From NCBI GenBank assembly GCA_000940995.1, contig CP005973.1, positions 124,001 to 188,000 on the forward strand: DNA of 64,000 nt, given 5' to 3'. The DNA is from Photobacterium gaetbulicola Gung47 (GTDB taxonomy: Bacteria; Pseudomonadota; Gammaproteobacteria; Enterobacterales; Vibrionaceae). Below are positions 43,607-52,967 of this stretch, piece after piece; positions within the stretch are counted from its first letter, which is position 1; each line of letters opens with the position of its first letter. Under the pieces are notes generated by a model, which was not told where the DNA came from, ran no database searches, and saw only the letters and a program-made list of their open reading frames with translations. The position numbers and the translations under genes were made by a program.

Positions 43607-43718
43607 TTTAAGCTCCTGTGCTGTCGGCTCATGTTGCGACAGAGTATGTAATTAGAAAACTCAATGTGAATATAGCGACAAAGCAGATTGGTCACAGATG
43701 GTTATATCGATAGTTGTG

Positions 43719-43733
43719 ATAGACCAGACCTAT
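43719..43733. promoter_or_regulatory. Candidate OxyR binding element upstream of katG
   Basis: ATAG at 43719-43722, seven bases, CTAT at 43730-43733, matching the OxyR tetranucleotide pattern. A weaker second element (GATG-N7-CGAT) lies 22 bp to its left at 43697-43711. It lies 113-127 bp upstream of the katG start codon. OxyR control of katG is known in other bacteria. Confidence 0.5.
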
Positions 43734-43798
43734 CTATTAGGAATACTTATTATAACTTGTTATATATCAAATTATTATATTGGCTTTGCAGATTAAAG

Positions 43799-43832
43799 AA
43801 ACCCTGCCTAGTAGGGTGCTGAAGCAGGGTTT
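43799..43832 (-). terminator. Hairpin after the ABC exporter gene
   Basis: AAACCCTGC (43799-43807) and GCAGGGTTT (43824-43832) with a 16-nt loop; weak T-run on the minus strand. Confidence 0.65.
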
Positions 43833-43855
43833 GAGGTTAAGGACAAGGCTGGCCG

Positions 43856-45703
43856 TTAAGCGTGTTTCAGCTCAACTTCGTCGGCGATGAATCCACCGGT
43901 CTGATGCTCCCAAAGCTGGGCATAGATACCGTTATGATCCAGTAGCTCCTGATGGGTACCTTGTTCTACAATCTGCCCTTGGTCGAGCACGATCAGACGA
44001 TCCATGGCAGCGATAGTCGACAGGCGGTGGGCGATGGCGATAACGGTTTTGCCTTCCATCAACTGGTAGAGACTTTCTTGGATCGCCGCTTCTACTTCTG
44101 AGTCGAGCGCCGAGGTGGCCTCATCGAGGATCAATATCGGTGCGTCTTTCAACAATACGCGGGAGATGGCAATCCGCTGGCGCTGGCCACCAGAGAGTTT
44201 GACACCGCGCTCACCGACCTGGGCATCATAGCCGACGTTGCCATGGGGGTCGCTGAGGGTTTCGATAAACTCATGGGCATGGGCCTGTTTGGTGGCACTC
44301 AGTAGCTCTTCTTCTGTTGCATCAGGGCGACCATAAAGAATGTTCTCCCTGATTGAGCGGTGCAGCAGCGACGTATCTTGCGTCACCATGCCGATTTGAC
44401 CGCGCAGCGAATCTTGGGTTACCTCGGAAATGGTCTGGCCGTCAATTTTGATGGTGCCCGACTCGACGTCGTGGAAGCGCATCAGCAGGTTAACCAGGGT
44501 CGATTTGCCCGCGCCGGAGCGGCCAATCAAACCGATTTTCTCTCCCGGTTTGATATTGAGGTTTAGCCTGTCGATAACCCCTTTCTCTTCCCCGTAGTGG
44601 AAGCTGACATCGCTGAACTCGATCCCGCCTTGGTCAACATCAAGGGCTGGCGCGTCTGGCTTGTCTTCGATAGCAACAGGCTTCGACAGGGTTTTCATAC
44701 CGTCAACCACAGTACCGATATTTTCAAACAGGCCGCCGACTTCCCACATGATCCATTTTGACATGCCGTTGATACGCAGCGCCAGGCTGACTGCGATAGC
44801 GATGCTGCCGATGGTAATTGCTGCGCTTGACCATAGCCAGATAGACATACCGGCGATGATAAATACCAGCAGGTAGTTGATGGCTTCGACAGACAGGTTG
44901 AAGCCGGTGACATAGCGCATCTGGCGGTAGACGGTATCCATGAAGCCGGACATGCCTTGCTCGGCATATTCGGTTTCACGGTTGGTGTGCGAGAACAACT
45001 TGACGGTTGAAATGTTGGTATAGCTGTCGACAATACGCCCGGTCATCATCGAGCGGGCATCGGCCTGCTCGGTGGCTACGGTTTTGAGCTTGGGGACGAA
45101 ATACAGCTGGATGCAGATATATGCCGTCAGCCAAAGCAGCATCGGCAGCATTAATCTGGCATCGGATTGACCGATCATCACCACCATTGAAGTGAAGTAG
45201 ACGGTGATATATACCAGCACGTCGAGCAGCTTCATCACGGTTTCCCGCACCGACAGCGCGGTTTGCATCACTTTGGTAGCAATTCGGCCGGCGAATTCAT
45301 CCTGGTAGAAGGACACACTCTGGCGAAGCAGGTAGCGGTGAGCCAGCCAGCGGATCGACATGGGGTAATTGCCCAGCAAGGTTTGGTGGACAATCAAGGA
45401 GTGCAGGGTGATCAGGATAGGCACGACGATCACTACTAACAGCCCCATGCCTAAAAGCTTGCCGCCCTCTTCGGCCCAGAATGTATCCGGATTGTGTTCA
45501 GCCAGCCAGTCAACCAACTGTCCCATGAAACCGAATAGCGAGACTTCTACGATTGCTATCAGCGCACTGAGTACCGACATTGCCAGCAGTGGTAGTTCAA
45601 AACCACGGGTATAGTAGCGGCAAAAGGCAAACAGTCCTTTGGGAGGCTGTTCTGGCTCGTTGGGCGGAAAGGCCTGCGTGAGCTTTTCGAAACGTTTGTA
45701 CAT
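43856..45703 (-). CDS. ABC transporter, fused membrane and ATP-binding domains
   Basis: A 615-residue half-transporter of the exporter (MsbA-like) class. Six membrane helices fill residues about 30-330; the nucleotide-binding domain (about 350-600) has Walker A GRSGAGKST, signature LSGGQRQR, Walker B ILILDEATSAL and switch His in IAHRLST. It would work as a homodimer, exporting a lipid or small molecule. An outward-pointing N-terminal tail is cytoplasmic. The substrate is unknown; no partner gene is adjacent. Confidence 0.93.
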   Translation of the reverse strand: MYKRFEKLTQAFPPNEPEQPPKGLFAFCRYYTRGFELPLLAMSVLSALIAIVEVSLFGFMGQLVDWLAEHNPDTFWAEEGGKLLGMGLLVVIVVPILITLHSLIVHQTLLGNYPMSIRWLAHRYLLRQSVSFYQDEFAGRIATKVMQTALSVRETVMKLLDVLVYITVYFTSMVVMIGQSDARLMLPMLLWLTAYICIQLYFVPKLKTVATEQADARSMMTGRIVDSYTNISTVKLFSHTNRETEYAEQGMSGFMDTVYRQMRYVTGFNLSVEAINYLLVFIIAGMSIWLWSSAAITIGSIAIAVSLALRINGMSKWIMWEVGGLFENIGTVVDGMKTLSKPVAIEDKPDAPALDVDQGGIEFSDVSFHYGEEKGVIDRLNLNIKPGEKIGLIGRSGAGKSTLVNLLMRFHDVESGTIKIDGQTISEVTQDSLRGQIGMVTQDTSLLHRSIRENILYGRPDATEEELLSATKQAHAHEFIETLSDPHGNVGYDAQVGERGVKLSGGQRQRIAISRVLLKDAPILILDEATSALDSEVEAAIQESLYQLMEGKTVIAIAHRLSTIAAMDRLIVLDQGQIVEQGTHQELLDHNGIYAQLWEHQTGGFIADEVELKHA

Positions 45704-46070
45704 AAAATGATGATTCCAGTCTGGCTGATGTGTTTGGCAAAATAGCTCTATCGAAGGCTAACGCTCTGGCTCAGGGATGCGATGACTTGCGCAATGACAT
45801 GAAAAGCATCGTGAGAAATAAAACCGGAGCAATATCTCGATAGGAAAAAGGAATGTGCAAGGAATTATACCCAAGGCACGCGTCGTCACTTGGGTATACA
45901 TATTATGGTTATCGATTGTACATTTATGCAATTAAGAGTTTAAGACTTAATTCTCTATCAATCTTGCCTAATTCTGCTTATTTGTCTGATTGATACTTAG
46001 CGATAAGGCGAAACCTAGCTTGATTGTTATACATTAACATGCTGATTGTAATATACAGGTAGGAAACACT
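45704..46070. other. Intergenic region with one hairpin
   Basis: About 370 bases between the divergent exporter and GNAT genes. No supported frame. The notable element is the palindrome 45866-45898; the right end holds the GNAT promoter. Confidence 0.45.
45866..45898. repeat. Perfect 10-bp inverted repeat with 13-nt loop
   Basis: TATACCCAAG (45866-45875) and CTTGGGTATA (45889-45898). Same arm length, loop length and core as the hairpin at 3578-3610. Confidence 0.65.
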
Positions 46071-46478
46071 GTGAATATCACTGAAATATCTGCGGAGCAG
46101 ACATTGCCGATTCGGCATCAGGTGTTGTGGCCCCATGAGAGTATCGAGTTCTGTCGTGTGCCGGATGACGCCGACGGGCTGCATTATGGGGTATATACGG
46201 ACGGGCGGTTGGTGTGTGTGGCTTCGGTGTTTGTTTCGGGGGAGCAGGCCAGGCTGCGAAAATTTGCCACCTTACCCCAATACCAGGGCAAGGGGATTGG
46301 GAGTGCGGTCATTGAGGCTGTACTGACCGAGCTCAAGGGGCGAGGGGTACGTTATTTTTGGTGTGATGCCCGCAAATCAGCTGGCGGTTTTTACCAGCGC
46401 TTCGGGATGGAGCCGGAAGGCGAGCGGTTTTACAAAGGCGACGTTCCCTATTTCAAGATGGCAATGGCATTGACATAA
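46071..46478 (+). CDS. GNAT family N-acetyltransferase
   Basis: A 135-residue acetyltransferase. The acetyl-CoA-binding loop is LPQYQGKGIGSAVIEAVLTE (about 68-87), and FYQRFGMEPEGE is the conserved C-terminal strand. GTG 46071 follows AGG with a 10-nt spacing; no ATG fits better. The substrate is unknown. It is monocistronic. Confidence 0.85.
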   Translation: MNITEISAEQTLPIRHQVLWPHESIEFCRVPDDADGLHYGVYTDGRLVCVASVFVSGEQARLRKFATLPQYQGKGIGSAVIEAVLTELKGRGVRYFWCDARKSAGGFYQRFGMEPEGERFYKGDVPYFKMAMALT

Positions 46479-46598
46479 TAACGACCTTGCACACATGTTA
46501 CCGGTAACTCAGCGTCCCACACTCATAATCTCAACAGTATGCTTAGCGAAGCTAAGATTGGGGCCGCACGGAATATAAAGACAATTGTAGGAAGAACA

Positions 46599-47462
46599 AT
46601 GAAACAAAGTCAGCAACTGAATCTCGAATTTACTCCACTGGTAGAGCAGGGCTTTGCCCTTGCCGAATGTCCCCGCTGGGATTGGCGCCAGCAGGCTTGG
46701 TGCTGGGTCAATATACCTGAGGGGGAGTTATGGCGACTGAAAGGCGGCATGGCAGAAGTCCGCCGCTGGGATGACATGTTAGGCTGTGCCGCCATGTGGG
46801 GGGAGAGTGGGTTCGTTCTGGGTACCAAGTCAGGGGTGTATCTGCTGGAAAGCTGGGAGGCTGAGCGCCAGCAAATCGTGCCTCTGGAAAAAACGCACCC
46901 GAGAATGCGATTCAACGATGGCCGTGCTGCGCCTGGGGGCCGTTTTATGGCCGGTACCCGCAACGGTGCCAAAGAGGGCGATCAGGGCCAGTTTTATCAA
47001 TTGATGGCGGGCGGCCAGCTGGAGAAGATGCCGATGTTCGCCTGGACCTGCAATGGTTTGGCATTTTCGCCGTGCGGTAACATTCTGTATTGGGCAGATA
47101 CCGGCTCCAGCTTGGTGTACCGCGCCGACTACCATCCGGCAACGGGCGAGTATGGAGAAAGCCGCGTTTTCTGTGATCTGACCGGTTTCGCAGGCCGCCC
47201 AGACGGTGCCTGTGTCGACAGCGAGGGCGCATACTGGGTGGCGATGTACAGCGGTCAATCCGTGGTGCGGATCGGCGCCGATGGCGAGGTTACGCATGTG
47301 ATCCCGGTTCCTGTGGACAACCCAACCATGGTCGCCCTTGGGGGGGAGAAAGGTAACCAACTCGTGATCACCAGTGCCGAAAGTAGCAAGGGCCCGGGAC
47401 GGGTGCTAACCACGCAAGTGGACTGGCAGGGTATCGAAGAGCCCCTCGTAACAGTACTCTAA
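46599..47462 (+). CDS. SMP-30/gluconolactonase/LRE family protein
   Basis: A 287-residue six-bladed beta-propeller enzyme, expected to hydrolyse a sugar lactone with one divalent metal. The metal ligands are visible in family order: ECPRWD (Glu19-20), RFNDGRAAPG, TCNGLAFSPCG and GRPDGACVDSEG. ATG 46599 with AGGAAG upstream is preferred to ATG 46539. Soluble, no signal peptide. The substrate is unknown; it stands alone and is convergent with the diguanylate cyclase. Confidence 0.88.
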   Translation: MKQSQQLNLEFTPLVEQGFALAECPRWDWRQQAWCWVNIPEGELWRLKGGMAEVRRWDDMLGCAAMWGESGFVLGTKSGVYLLESWEAERQQIVPLEKTHPRMRFNDGRAAPGGRFMAGTRNGAKEGDQGQFYQLMAGGQLEKMPMFAWTCNGLAFSPCGNILYWADTGSSLVYRADYHPATGEYGESRVFCDLTGFAGRPDGACVDSEGAYWVAMYSGQSVVRIGADGEVTHVIPVPVDNPTMVALGGEKGNQLVITSAESSKGPGRVLTTQVDWQGIEEPLVTVL

Positions 47463-47482
47463 CTTTTTGTGTTGGGGCGCAC

Positions 47483-48706
47483 TTATTCCGCAATGAGGCA
47501 GTTACGCCCCTTTTCTTTAGCCTTATACAGGCAGTTGTCGGCGCGATGGATCAGCGAGTGGATATCACTCTCGGCATGGGTGATTCCGAGGCTAATGGTG
47601 TACTTGATGGTGTTACCGAGGATCGTCAGTTCGGATTGGGCGATCTCCTCGATCAAACGGTTTAGCCTCTGGATGAAAATGTCCGGTGCATTGCCGTAAA
47701 GGATGCAGAACTCTTCCCCGCCAAAACGGGCAACCAAGGCATCAGGGAAATAGATCTGCAGGGTGTTTGCCAGTTCGATCAGTACCATGTCTCCGATATG
47801 GTGACCATAGCTGTCGTTGAGCTGCTTAAAATTGTCGATATCCAGCAGGGCCAGACAGCGTGGTCCCGTGTTTTTTTTCACCAGTTGATGGTTGAAAAAG
47901 TAGCGACGGTTCCACGCCTGAGTCAGATAATCACGGTTGGCCAAAAGGTAGAGATTACGCTCGGAGTCAAGAATATTGAGCGTACTGTGTAAGCGGCAAT
48001 AGAACTCTTCCTGGTTGAACGGCTTTTTCAGAAAATCATTGGCTCCGGCCTTGAGAAACTTTGCGGTTAGCGCGGGCTCTTCGCTGGCTGAGAGGCCAAT
48101 AACAGCAAGCTGTCCGGGGCGAAAGCGTTTTCGGAGCTCTTTGATCAAGCTGACGCCGTCCCGTTCCGGCATCGAGTAATCGGTGATGACCAGAGAAATC
48201 GACTTATTCGAGTTGATCATTTCCAGGGCCTGTTCACCGCTGCGGGCTTCCAGAACGGTCAGGTACTGTCTTTCCAACAGGCTGCGGATGTACTTGCGGG
48301 CAGTGATGGAGTCATCAACCACCAAGGCGGTATGGTCGTGGTTGCGTTCCAGGCGCTGGAGGATCGGAATCATGCTGCTAATGCAGGTCGGGCTATCTTT
48401 GGGAATATAGTCAATGACCGTCTTCGCCAGTACTTTTTCGCGGGTCATCTCATCCATTAAGGCCGTCAAAACAATGACTTTTATCCCTACGGATAGACAA
48501 ACATCTATTATTTCTCCGTCTTGGCCGTCTGGCAGGCAGTAGTCTAGAATGGCACAGAGAAAGTCAGTACTATTGTCTAAAACAGCTTCGGCTTCTGCGA
48601 TGGAGTTGGCAAGTACCGGGGTATAACCTGCTTGTCGCAGCTCACTTTCAATGACTCGTCGAAATGGACGGCTATCTTCGACGACCAATATTTTCTGTTC
48701 CATCAC
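47483..48706 (-). CDS. Two-receiver diguanylate cyclase response regulator
   Basis: A 407-residue signalling protein. Two REC domains (about 1-120 and 125-245) each show acidic pockets and phosphoacceptor Asp (AILDYCLPDG; VITDYSMPERDG). A GGDEF domain (about 265-405) follows with active-site RFGGEEF, consistent with making cyclic di-GMP from GTP. The layout is that of PleD. A partner histidine kinase is not in the window. ATG 48706; monocistronic. Confidence 0.93.
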   Translation of the reverse strand: MMEQKILVVEDSRPFRRVIESELRQAGYTPVLANSIAEAEAVLDNSTDFLCAILDYCLPDGQDGEIIDVCLSVGIKVIVLTALMDEMTREKVLAKTVIDYIPKDSPTCISSMIPILQRLERNHDHTALVVDDSITARKYIRSLLERQYLTVLEARSGEQALEMINSNKSISLVITDYSMPERDGVSLIKELRKRFRPGQLAVIGLSASEEPALTAKFLKAGANDFLKKPFNQEEFYCRLHSTLNILDSERNLYLLANRDYLTQAWNRRYFFNHQLVKKNTGPRCLALLDIDNFKQLNDSYGHHIGDMVLIELANTLQIYFPDALVARFGGEEFCILYGNAPDIFIQRLNRLIEEIAQSELTILGNTIKYTISLGITHAESDIHSLIHRADNCLYKAKEKGRNCLIAE

Positions 48707-49246
48707 TCTAAACCTGTAGCTGTCTATTATTATCTTTGTCTATAAGGCGCCGTATTATGGGCTATTTTATATTGAGATACAATTAACACATTCTCTTGAG
48801 CTGAGAAGAACATTTGTTTGTCTGTTAGAGGGCTGGTTTGGGCTTTCTGAATATCATACAAAATTGAAAGTGTTGAAAGGCATTATTCTCAAGGTTGATT
48901 CATGATGTTCTTTCTTGATGTTATCTCACTGATGTTAAATTAGGTTTTTGTCAGTGTGCTTGTACCATGAATGTGGTTGTTCTGACGGTGAATTTGTAAG
49001 TTCAATCTTGAAGAATTGGTTAGTATGGTTATTTAGCTGGCAGTGACAGCAACGCGTGCTAACAGCAAAAAATAAATTAATTGGGCTACCAGTCATTATT
49101 TAGTTCTGTTATCTTTTTTCAAGTAATAAATTGGTAACTTATTTTTCATTACAGCGATGATACCTTTGAATGGTTAATTACCTCGAGTGGTAGGAGAGTC
49201 TTTGATGGACAATTACACGTGGTGTAATTGCCCATGGGAAATTTAA
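48707..49246. other. Long intergenic region without a recognised gene
   Basis: 540 AT-rich bases between the diguanylate cyclase start and the M20 peptidase end. No supported frame, RNA or hairpin. It holds at least the diguanylate cyclase promoter. Confidence 0.4.
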
Positions 49247-50350
49247 TTATTCAGCTTGGCTGTAATGCTCGAGAATAGCCGTGATTTCTTTGATCCGGCG
49301 GCAGAAGCTGTCCTTAGAGGCTCGTTCCAATTCGGTATGATCGCCATCACCGAAAGGGCCGAATCCATCCAATGTTGGGACGCCGGCACCCGCCATAATA
49401 TTGGCGTCGCTGACTCCTCCGCGCTGCTCTGTTTTTAGAGAATAGCCCAGGATGGTTGCAAAGTTATCAAGTAGGGCTTGCTGTTTTGGTGAAGGGGTCA
49501 TGACATCACGCTGTAAGCCGCCTTCTATCGTTGCAGTCACGCCTTCTACGCCGTGCTGGTGGATCAGTTCGGGGATCGTAGTTAGCACGCGCTCTTGCTC
49601 CTTGAGGTGGGTAAATCGTGCTTCAACCATTAATTCAGCTCCGGGAGATATCGTATTGGTACTGATCCCGCCTTTGATTTTGCCTACATTGACCGTTGTT
49701 CCTTGTTCGACGCGTGTTAATGCATCTAACGCAATCAGCAGCTTGGCAGCGGCGAGGTTGGCATTCTTGCCGAGATGGTAGTTGTTACCAGCATGGGCCG
49801 CTATCCCAGTGAGTTCGATACGATAAGTCGCTACACCTTTTCGGCCAGTCACAACTTCGTGCTCTGGACCGGCGGCTTCGAAATCGATACAGGCATCGTA
49901 ATGGTGGGCGAGTTGACGGGTGACAAACTTGCTGTCATCACTGCCGGTCTCCTCATCGCTGACCAGCAGGACATCGATATTGCGGATTTGACCATGGGTT
50001 TGGTAAAGATTTCGCAGGGCACTCAAGGCGACAAAATTGCCCCCTTTCATGTCGCACGTACCAGGACCGTACACCCACTCCTCATCTTCTCGGAAGTGTT
50101 CAAAAATCCCCGGAGGGAATACGGTGTCCAGGTGGCCAAGTAATAACACTCTGGAAGCGTTGTTTTGCTGTGGTGTGGTGAACAATAGGTGATTTCCCAC
50201 CTTTTCCCGATGAAAAACCTCAACATTGAAGCCAAGTGGTTTTAACCACTTTTGCATGGTCATACCACTTAGATCTACGCCATCTTTATTTCCTGTCCAG
50301 GAGTTTATTTCGACAATTGTTTTTAAGTCAGTGAAATCGATAGTTTCCAT
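49247..50350 (-). CDS. M20 family metallopeptidase (glutamate carboxypeptidase type)
   Basis: A 367-residue dizinc carboxypeptidase close to the carboxypeptidase G2 group that removes C-terminal glutamate. Metal and catalytic residues are all present: GHLDTVFP (His73, Asp75), GPGTCDMKGG (Asp100), SDEETGS (Glu133-134), Glu158 in ACIDFEAAGPE, and a final His in GDHTELE. Insert domain for dimerisation at about 175-285. No signal peptide, so cytoplasmic. ATG 50350 with AAGGAA upstream is chosen over an upstream start at 50440. It diverges from the ATP-grasp operon starting at 50530. Confidence 0.9.
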   Translation of the reverse strand: METIDFTDLKTIVEINSWTGNKDGVDLSGMTMQKWLKPLGFNVEVFHREKVGNHLLFTTPQQNNASRVLLLGHLDTVFPPGIFEHFREDEEWVYGPGTCDMKGGNFVALSALRNLYQTHGQIRNIDVLLVSDEETGSDDSKFVTRQLAHHYDACIDFEAAGPEHEVVTGRKGVATYRIELTGIAAHAGNNYHLGKNANLAAAKLLIALDALTRVEQGTTVNVGKIKGGISTNTISPGAELMVEARFTHLKEQERVLTTIPELIHQHGVEGVTATIEGGLQRDVMTPSPKQQALLDNFATILGYSLKTEQRGGVSDANIMAGAGVPTLDGFGPFGDGDHTELERASKDSFCRRIKEITAILEHYSQAE

Positions 50351-50529
50351 AATTTGATTCCTTGCACAAGATGAGTGTTTTTTCTGTGCGGTTTGAATAA
50401 AAGTTCCACATGGCTCACTGTTACCACACATATGCAACATTATGATGTCAAACTATATTACTATCCTGTTGGTTTTACTCACAATGCCATAGCGGCATAT
50501 TTTAGAACTGCTCACAAAAGGAGTGACAC

Positions 50530-51522
50530 ATGGCTAGGCACCGGGTCGGTTTATGGATGTATGAAAATTGTGGAGGTAAGGAAATAGAGCAAAAGATCGT
50601 CAAGAAGCTGCGAGAGCGTGAAATTGATGCCCTAACTGGGCTGAATTTGGCTCAAGCGACCGCCTTTGACGGCAATATTGTATGCAACGGGCAGCAACTC
50701 AACGAACTCGACCTGTTTTTTTCGTATAACGCAGGGCAGCAGACGCCATATCAGGTGTACCTCTATCAGGTGCTTAACTCGATGATGCCAATGATCAACA
50801 ACTATCAATCATTTGCGCTAACCGAAGATAAATTCCGCACCGCCCATGTGCTGAAAACGAACGGCATTACAACGACTGACTATGTGATTTGCAATAAACA
50901 TAACTTGGAGCAGGTAAGAGCACATATGCAGTTCTGGGGTGGCAAGGCGATTTGTAAGCCAGTCGACGGCTGGGGCGGCAATGGCATTATCAAGCTAGAA
51001 AGCGAGCGTGATCTGGATTTGCTGATGCCGTTTATCCATCACCAACAGGCACCGCAGTTCTATATCGAGCGGGTTATCGAGAATGATTTCTCTGATTACC
51101 GTATCGACATTGTCGATAACAAATTTGTTGCCTGTTACGGACGCAAAGCAGCTCCCGGCAGCTGGAAGACCAACGTCACCAGCGGTGGCAGTGTGATTAA
51201 GCGAGAGCCAGTGCCCGAAGTGGTCGAGCTGGCTTTGAAGGCGGCAAAAGTAACCGGCCTGGAAGTGGCCGGAGTCGACATTATCTATGATGTCGAACAC
51301 CAGCGCTATGTGGTGATTGAGGTCAATGGTATTCCTGCGTTTGCCACGCCAGACCAAGAAGCGTTCGGGCTGGATTTCAATGACACCAAGATAGATTTCT
51401 TGGTCGACCTCATTGACCGCACCGTCACCAAAGACAGCAAAGCGCCAGCCAAAGGCTTTATTCCCTCACTGTCTGAAGCACTGATCAAACCTAATTTGCT
51501 TACCGAGGAAGCTGCAGTATGA
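50530..51522 (+). CDS. RimK-like ATP-grasp ligase 1
   Basis: A 330-residue ATP-grasp amidoligase in the RimK group, expected to activate a carboxylate and join it to an amine. It begins with a pre-ATP-grasp fold (RVGLWMYENCGG, then FFSYNAGQQTPYQ). ATP and metal residues are visible: Lys143 in KPVDGWGG with its glycine loop, hinge Glu180, Arg191, Asn215, Asp250, and EVN (Glu264, Asn266). AAAGGAG is 6 nt before ATG 50530. It is the first gene of a three-gene operon; its stop overlaps the start of ligase 2 by 4 nt. The substrates are unknown; RimK adds Glu to ribosomal protein S6, others make peptides or tags. Confidence 0.88.
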   Translation: MARHRVGLWMYENCGGKEIEQKIVKKLREREIDALTGLNLAQATAFDGNIVCNGQQLNELDLFFSYNAGQQTPYQVYLYQVLNSMMPMINNYQSFALTEDKFRTAHVLKTNGITTTDYVICNKHNLEQVRAHMQFWGGKAICKPVDGWGGNGIIKLESERDLDLLMPFIHHQQAPQFYIERVIENDFSDYRIDIVDNKFVACYGRKAAPGSWKTNVTSGGSVIKREPVPEVVELALKAAKVTGLEVAGVDIIYDVEHQRYVVIEVNGIPAFATPDQEAFGLDFNDTKIDFLVDLIDRTVTKDSKAPAKGFIPSLSEALIKPNLLTEEAAV

Positions 51523-52967
51523 ACACCCTGACCCAAGCTCGTCCCAGAATTGGCCTGTTGTACCTAGATCATGTACTGCGCTTCTTCAACCGCTCTAACT
51601 TCAGGGGTTGGCCGGACAAAATCGAACAGGTCACTTACCACTGGGGTAATGATAAAGACCGTTTTGTTGCTGAGGTGAAACGCAAGAAAATCGATGTGTT
51701 GATCGGCAATATTCCCGCTACCGCCTACGAGACTTTCCGTGAAATTGCCCGTGAACTGCCAGATGTACGCTTCCTGCCGTCGCTCGATAGCCAGTTCAGC
51801 AACAAATCCAAGGAAAACGTGACCCATTTTTGTGAGAAATACGATTTGCCCATCCCGCGAACCCGTATTTTTTATGCTGTCGATGAGGCGTTGGCGTTTC
51901 TGGCAAATACCGATTACCCGAAAATCGTCAAGCGCTCTTATGGCCCCTCTAACTACGGCGGTTATTTTGTCCATAAGGTGGATAGCGCCGATGAAGCATT
52001 GCGTTTGTTCTCGGAAAAACGTTATTACCCGGCTTATATTCAAGATTTCGTACCAATGAAGGCGGATATCCGGGTGATGCTGGTTGGCCACCAGCCGGTT
52101 TGTGCATTCTGGCGTCGCCCGCCGGAAGGTGAGTGGCTGACCAACACCAGTCAGGGCGGCAGTATGGATTATCAGGCGGTACCGGATGGCGTGCTTGAAT
52201 TGGCGGTGAAAGCCTCCAAGGCGGCCAATGCGGAATACTGGGCCTGTGATATTGCGGTAAGCATGGAAGATGACTACACCATCTTGGAGTGTGCGACCGC
52301 TTTTGCTGCCTTCCCGTATATCCGTGACTGGATTGGCCTGTACCTGATGTGGCTGCTGGCACCGCAAGATTTCCGCAAGCCGTATTTTGCCCACCGTAAC
52401 TGGGAAGAGCTCGGCAAGATTGACTCGTCGCTGCTTCGTACCATGCGTTATATCACCTTTGGCCAAGCAGACTATTCAACTGATACCGGGGAGTACGCCC
52501 CTGCTGATGAGCGCTATCGCCTGCAGGAAACGAGCTACCAGCGTGAGGAAGAGTGGCCGAGTGAGGCATGGAATTTTCAGGGTAATACTGCTTACAAAGT
52601 GATAGCTGCAACTTGCGAGCCGGTTGTGAATGTGAGCCAGATTATGGAGCAGGAAGCAGACACCGGTATCGAGCAGCGGGAAGAGGTGGCTAATGCCCCT
52701 TTGCATCATGCCGTGGCTGAGAAAAAAACGCCTAGCGAAGAAGAGTTGCTGGCGTTTTTCCTCCGGGTAAAAAGTGTCGGCAAAACCTTGGCCACTGATA
52801 TCGTGACAACGTTAGGGGCCGAGGAGACGGTACGGTTACTCGATCACCAACCAGAAATTTTGCTGCAGTTCAGGAACCTCAAGCACAAGAAGTTAGCCAT
52901 AATCATGGATGCATGGCGTGAGCATGGCGCTCATGAGCCGTATCGCTTTGACGAGGCGGTCGAATGA
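51519..52967 (+). CDS. RimK-like ATP-grasp ligase 2 with C-terminal helical domain
   Basis: A 482-residue ligase. Residues 1-90 are a pre-ATP-grasp domain; 100-290 the ATP-grasp with Lys138, GPSNYGG loop (142-148), Arg185, Asn209 and Asp244. At the metal site the usual EVN is ECA: Glu257 is kept, but Asn is Ala259, and the hinge Glu is Gln175. Either activity is altered or this protein is a pseudoenzyme partner of ligase 1. A C-terminal region (about 405-470: FFLRVKSVGKTLATDIVTTLG then LRHKK-like NLKHKKLA) looks like a helix-hairpin-helix domain. It overlaps both neighbours by ATGA, so the three proteins are made in step. Confidence 0.85.
   Translation: MNTLTQARPRIGLLYLDHVLRFFNRSNFRGWPDKIEQVTYHWGNDKDRFVAEVKRKKIDVLIGNIPATAYETFREIARELPDVRFLPSLDSQFSNKSKENVTHFCEKYDLPIPRTRIFYAVDEALAFLANTDYPKIVKRSYGPSNYGGYFVHKVDSADEALRLFSEKRYYPAYIQDFVPMKADIRVMLVGHQPVCAFWRRPPEGEWLTNTSQGGSMDYQAVPDGVLELAVKASKAANAEYWACDIAVSMEDDYTILECATAFAAFPYIRDWIGLYLMWLLAPQDFRKPYFAHRNWEELGKIDSSLLRTMRYITFGQADYSTDTGEYAPADERYRLQETSYQREEEWPSEAWNFQGNTAYKVIAATCEPVVNVSQIMEQEADTGIEQREEVANAPLHHAVAEKKTPSEEELLAFFLRVKSVGKTLATDIVTTLGAEETVRLLDHQPEILLQFRNLKHKKLAIIMDAWREHGAHEPYRFDEAVE

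Noticed and set aside
51564..52466. Minus-strand ORF of 300 residues inside ligase 2
   Set aside because: Same reason: antisense shadow of a clear ATP-grasp gene, without motifs or start signals.
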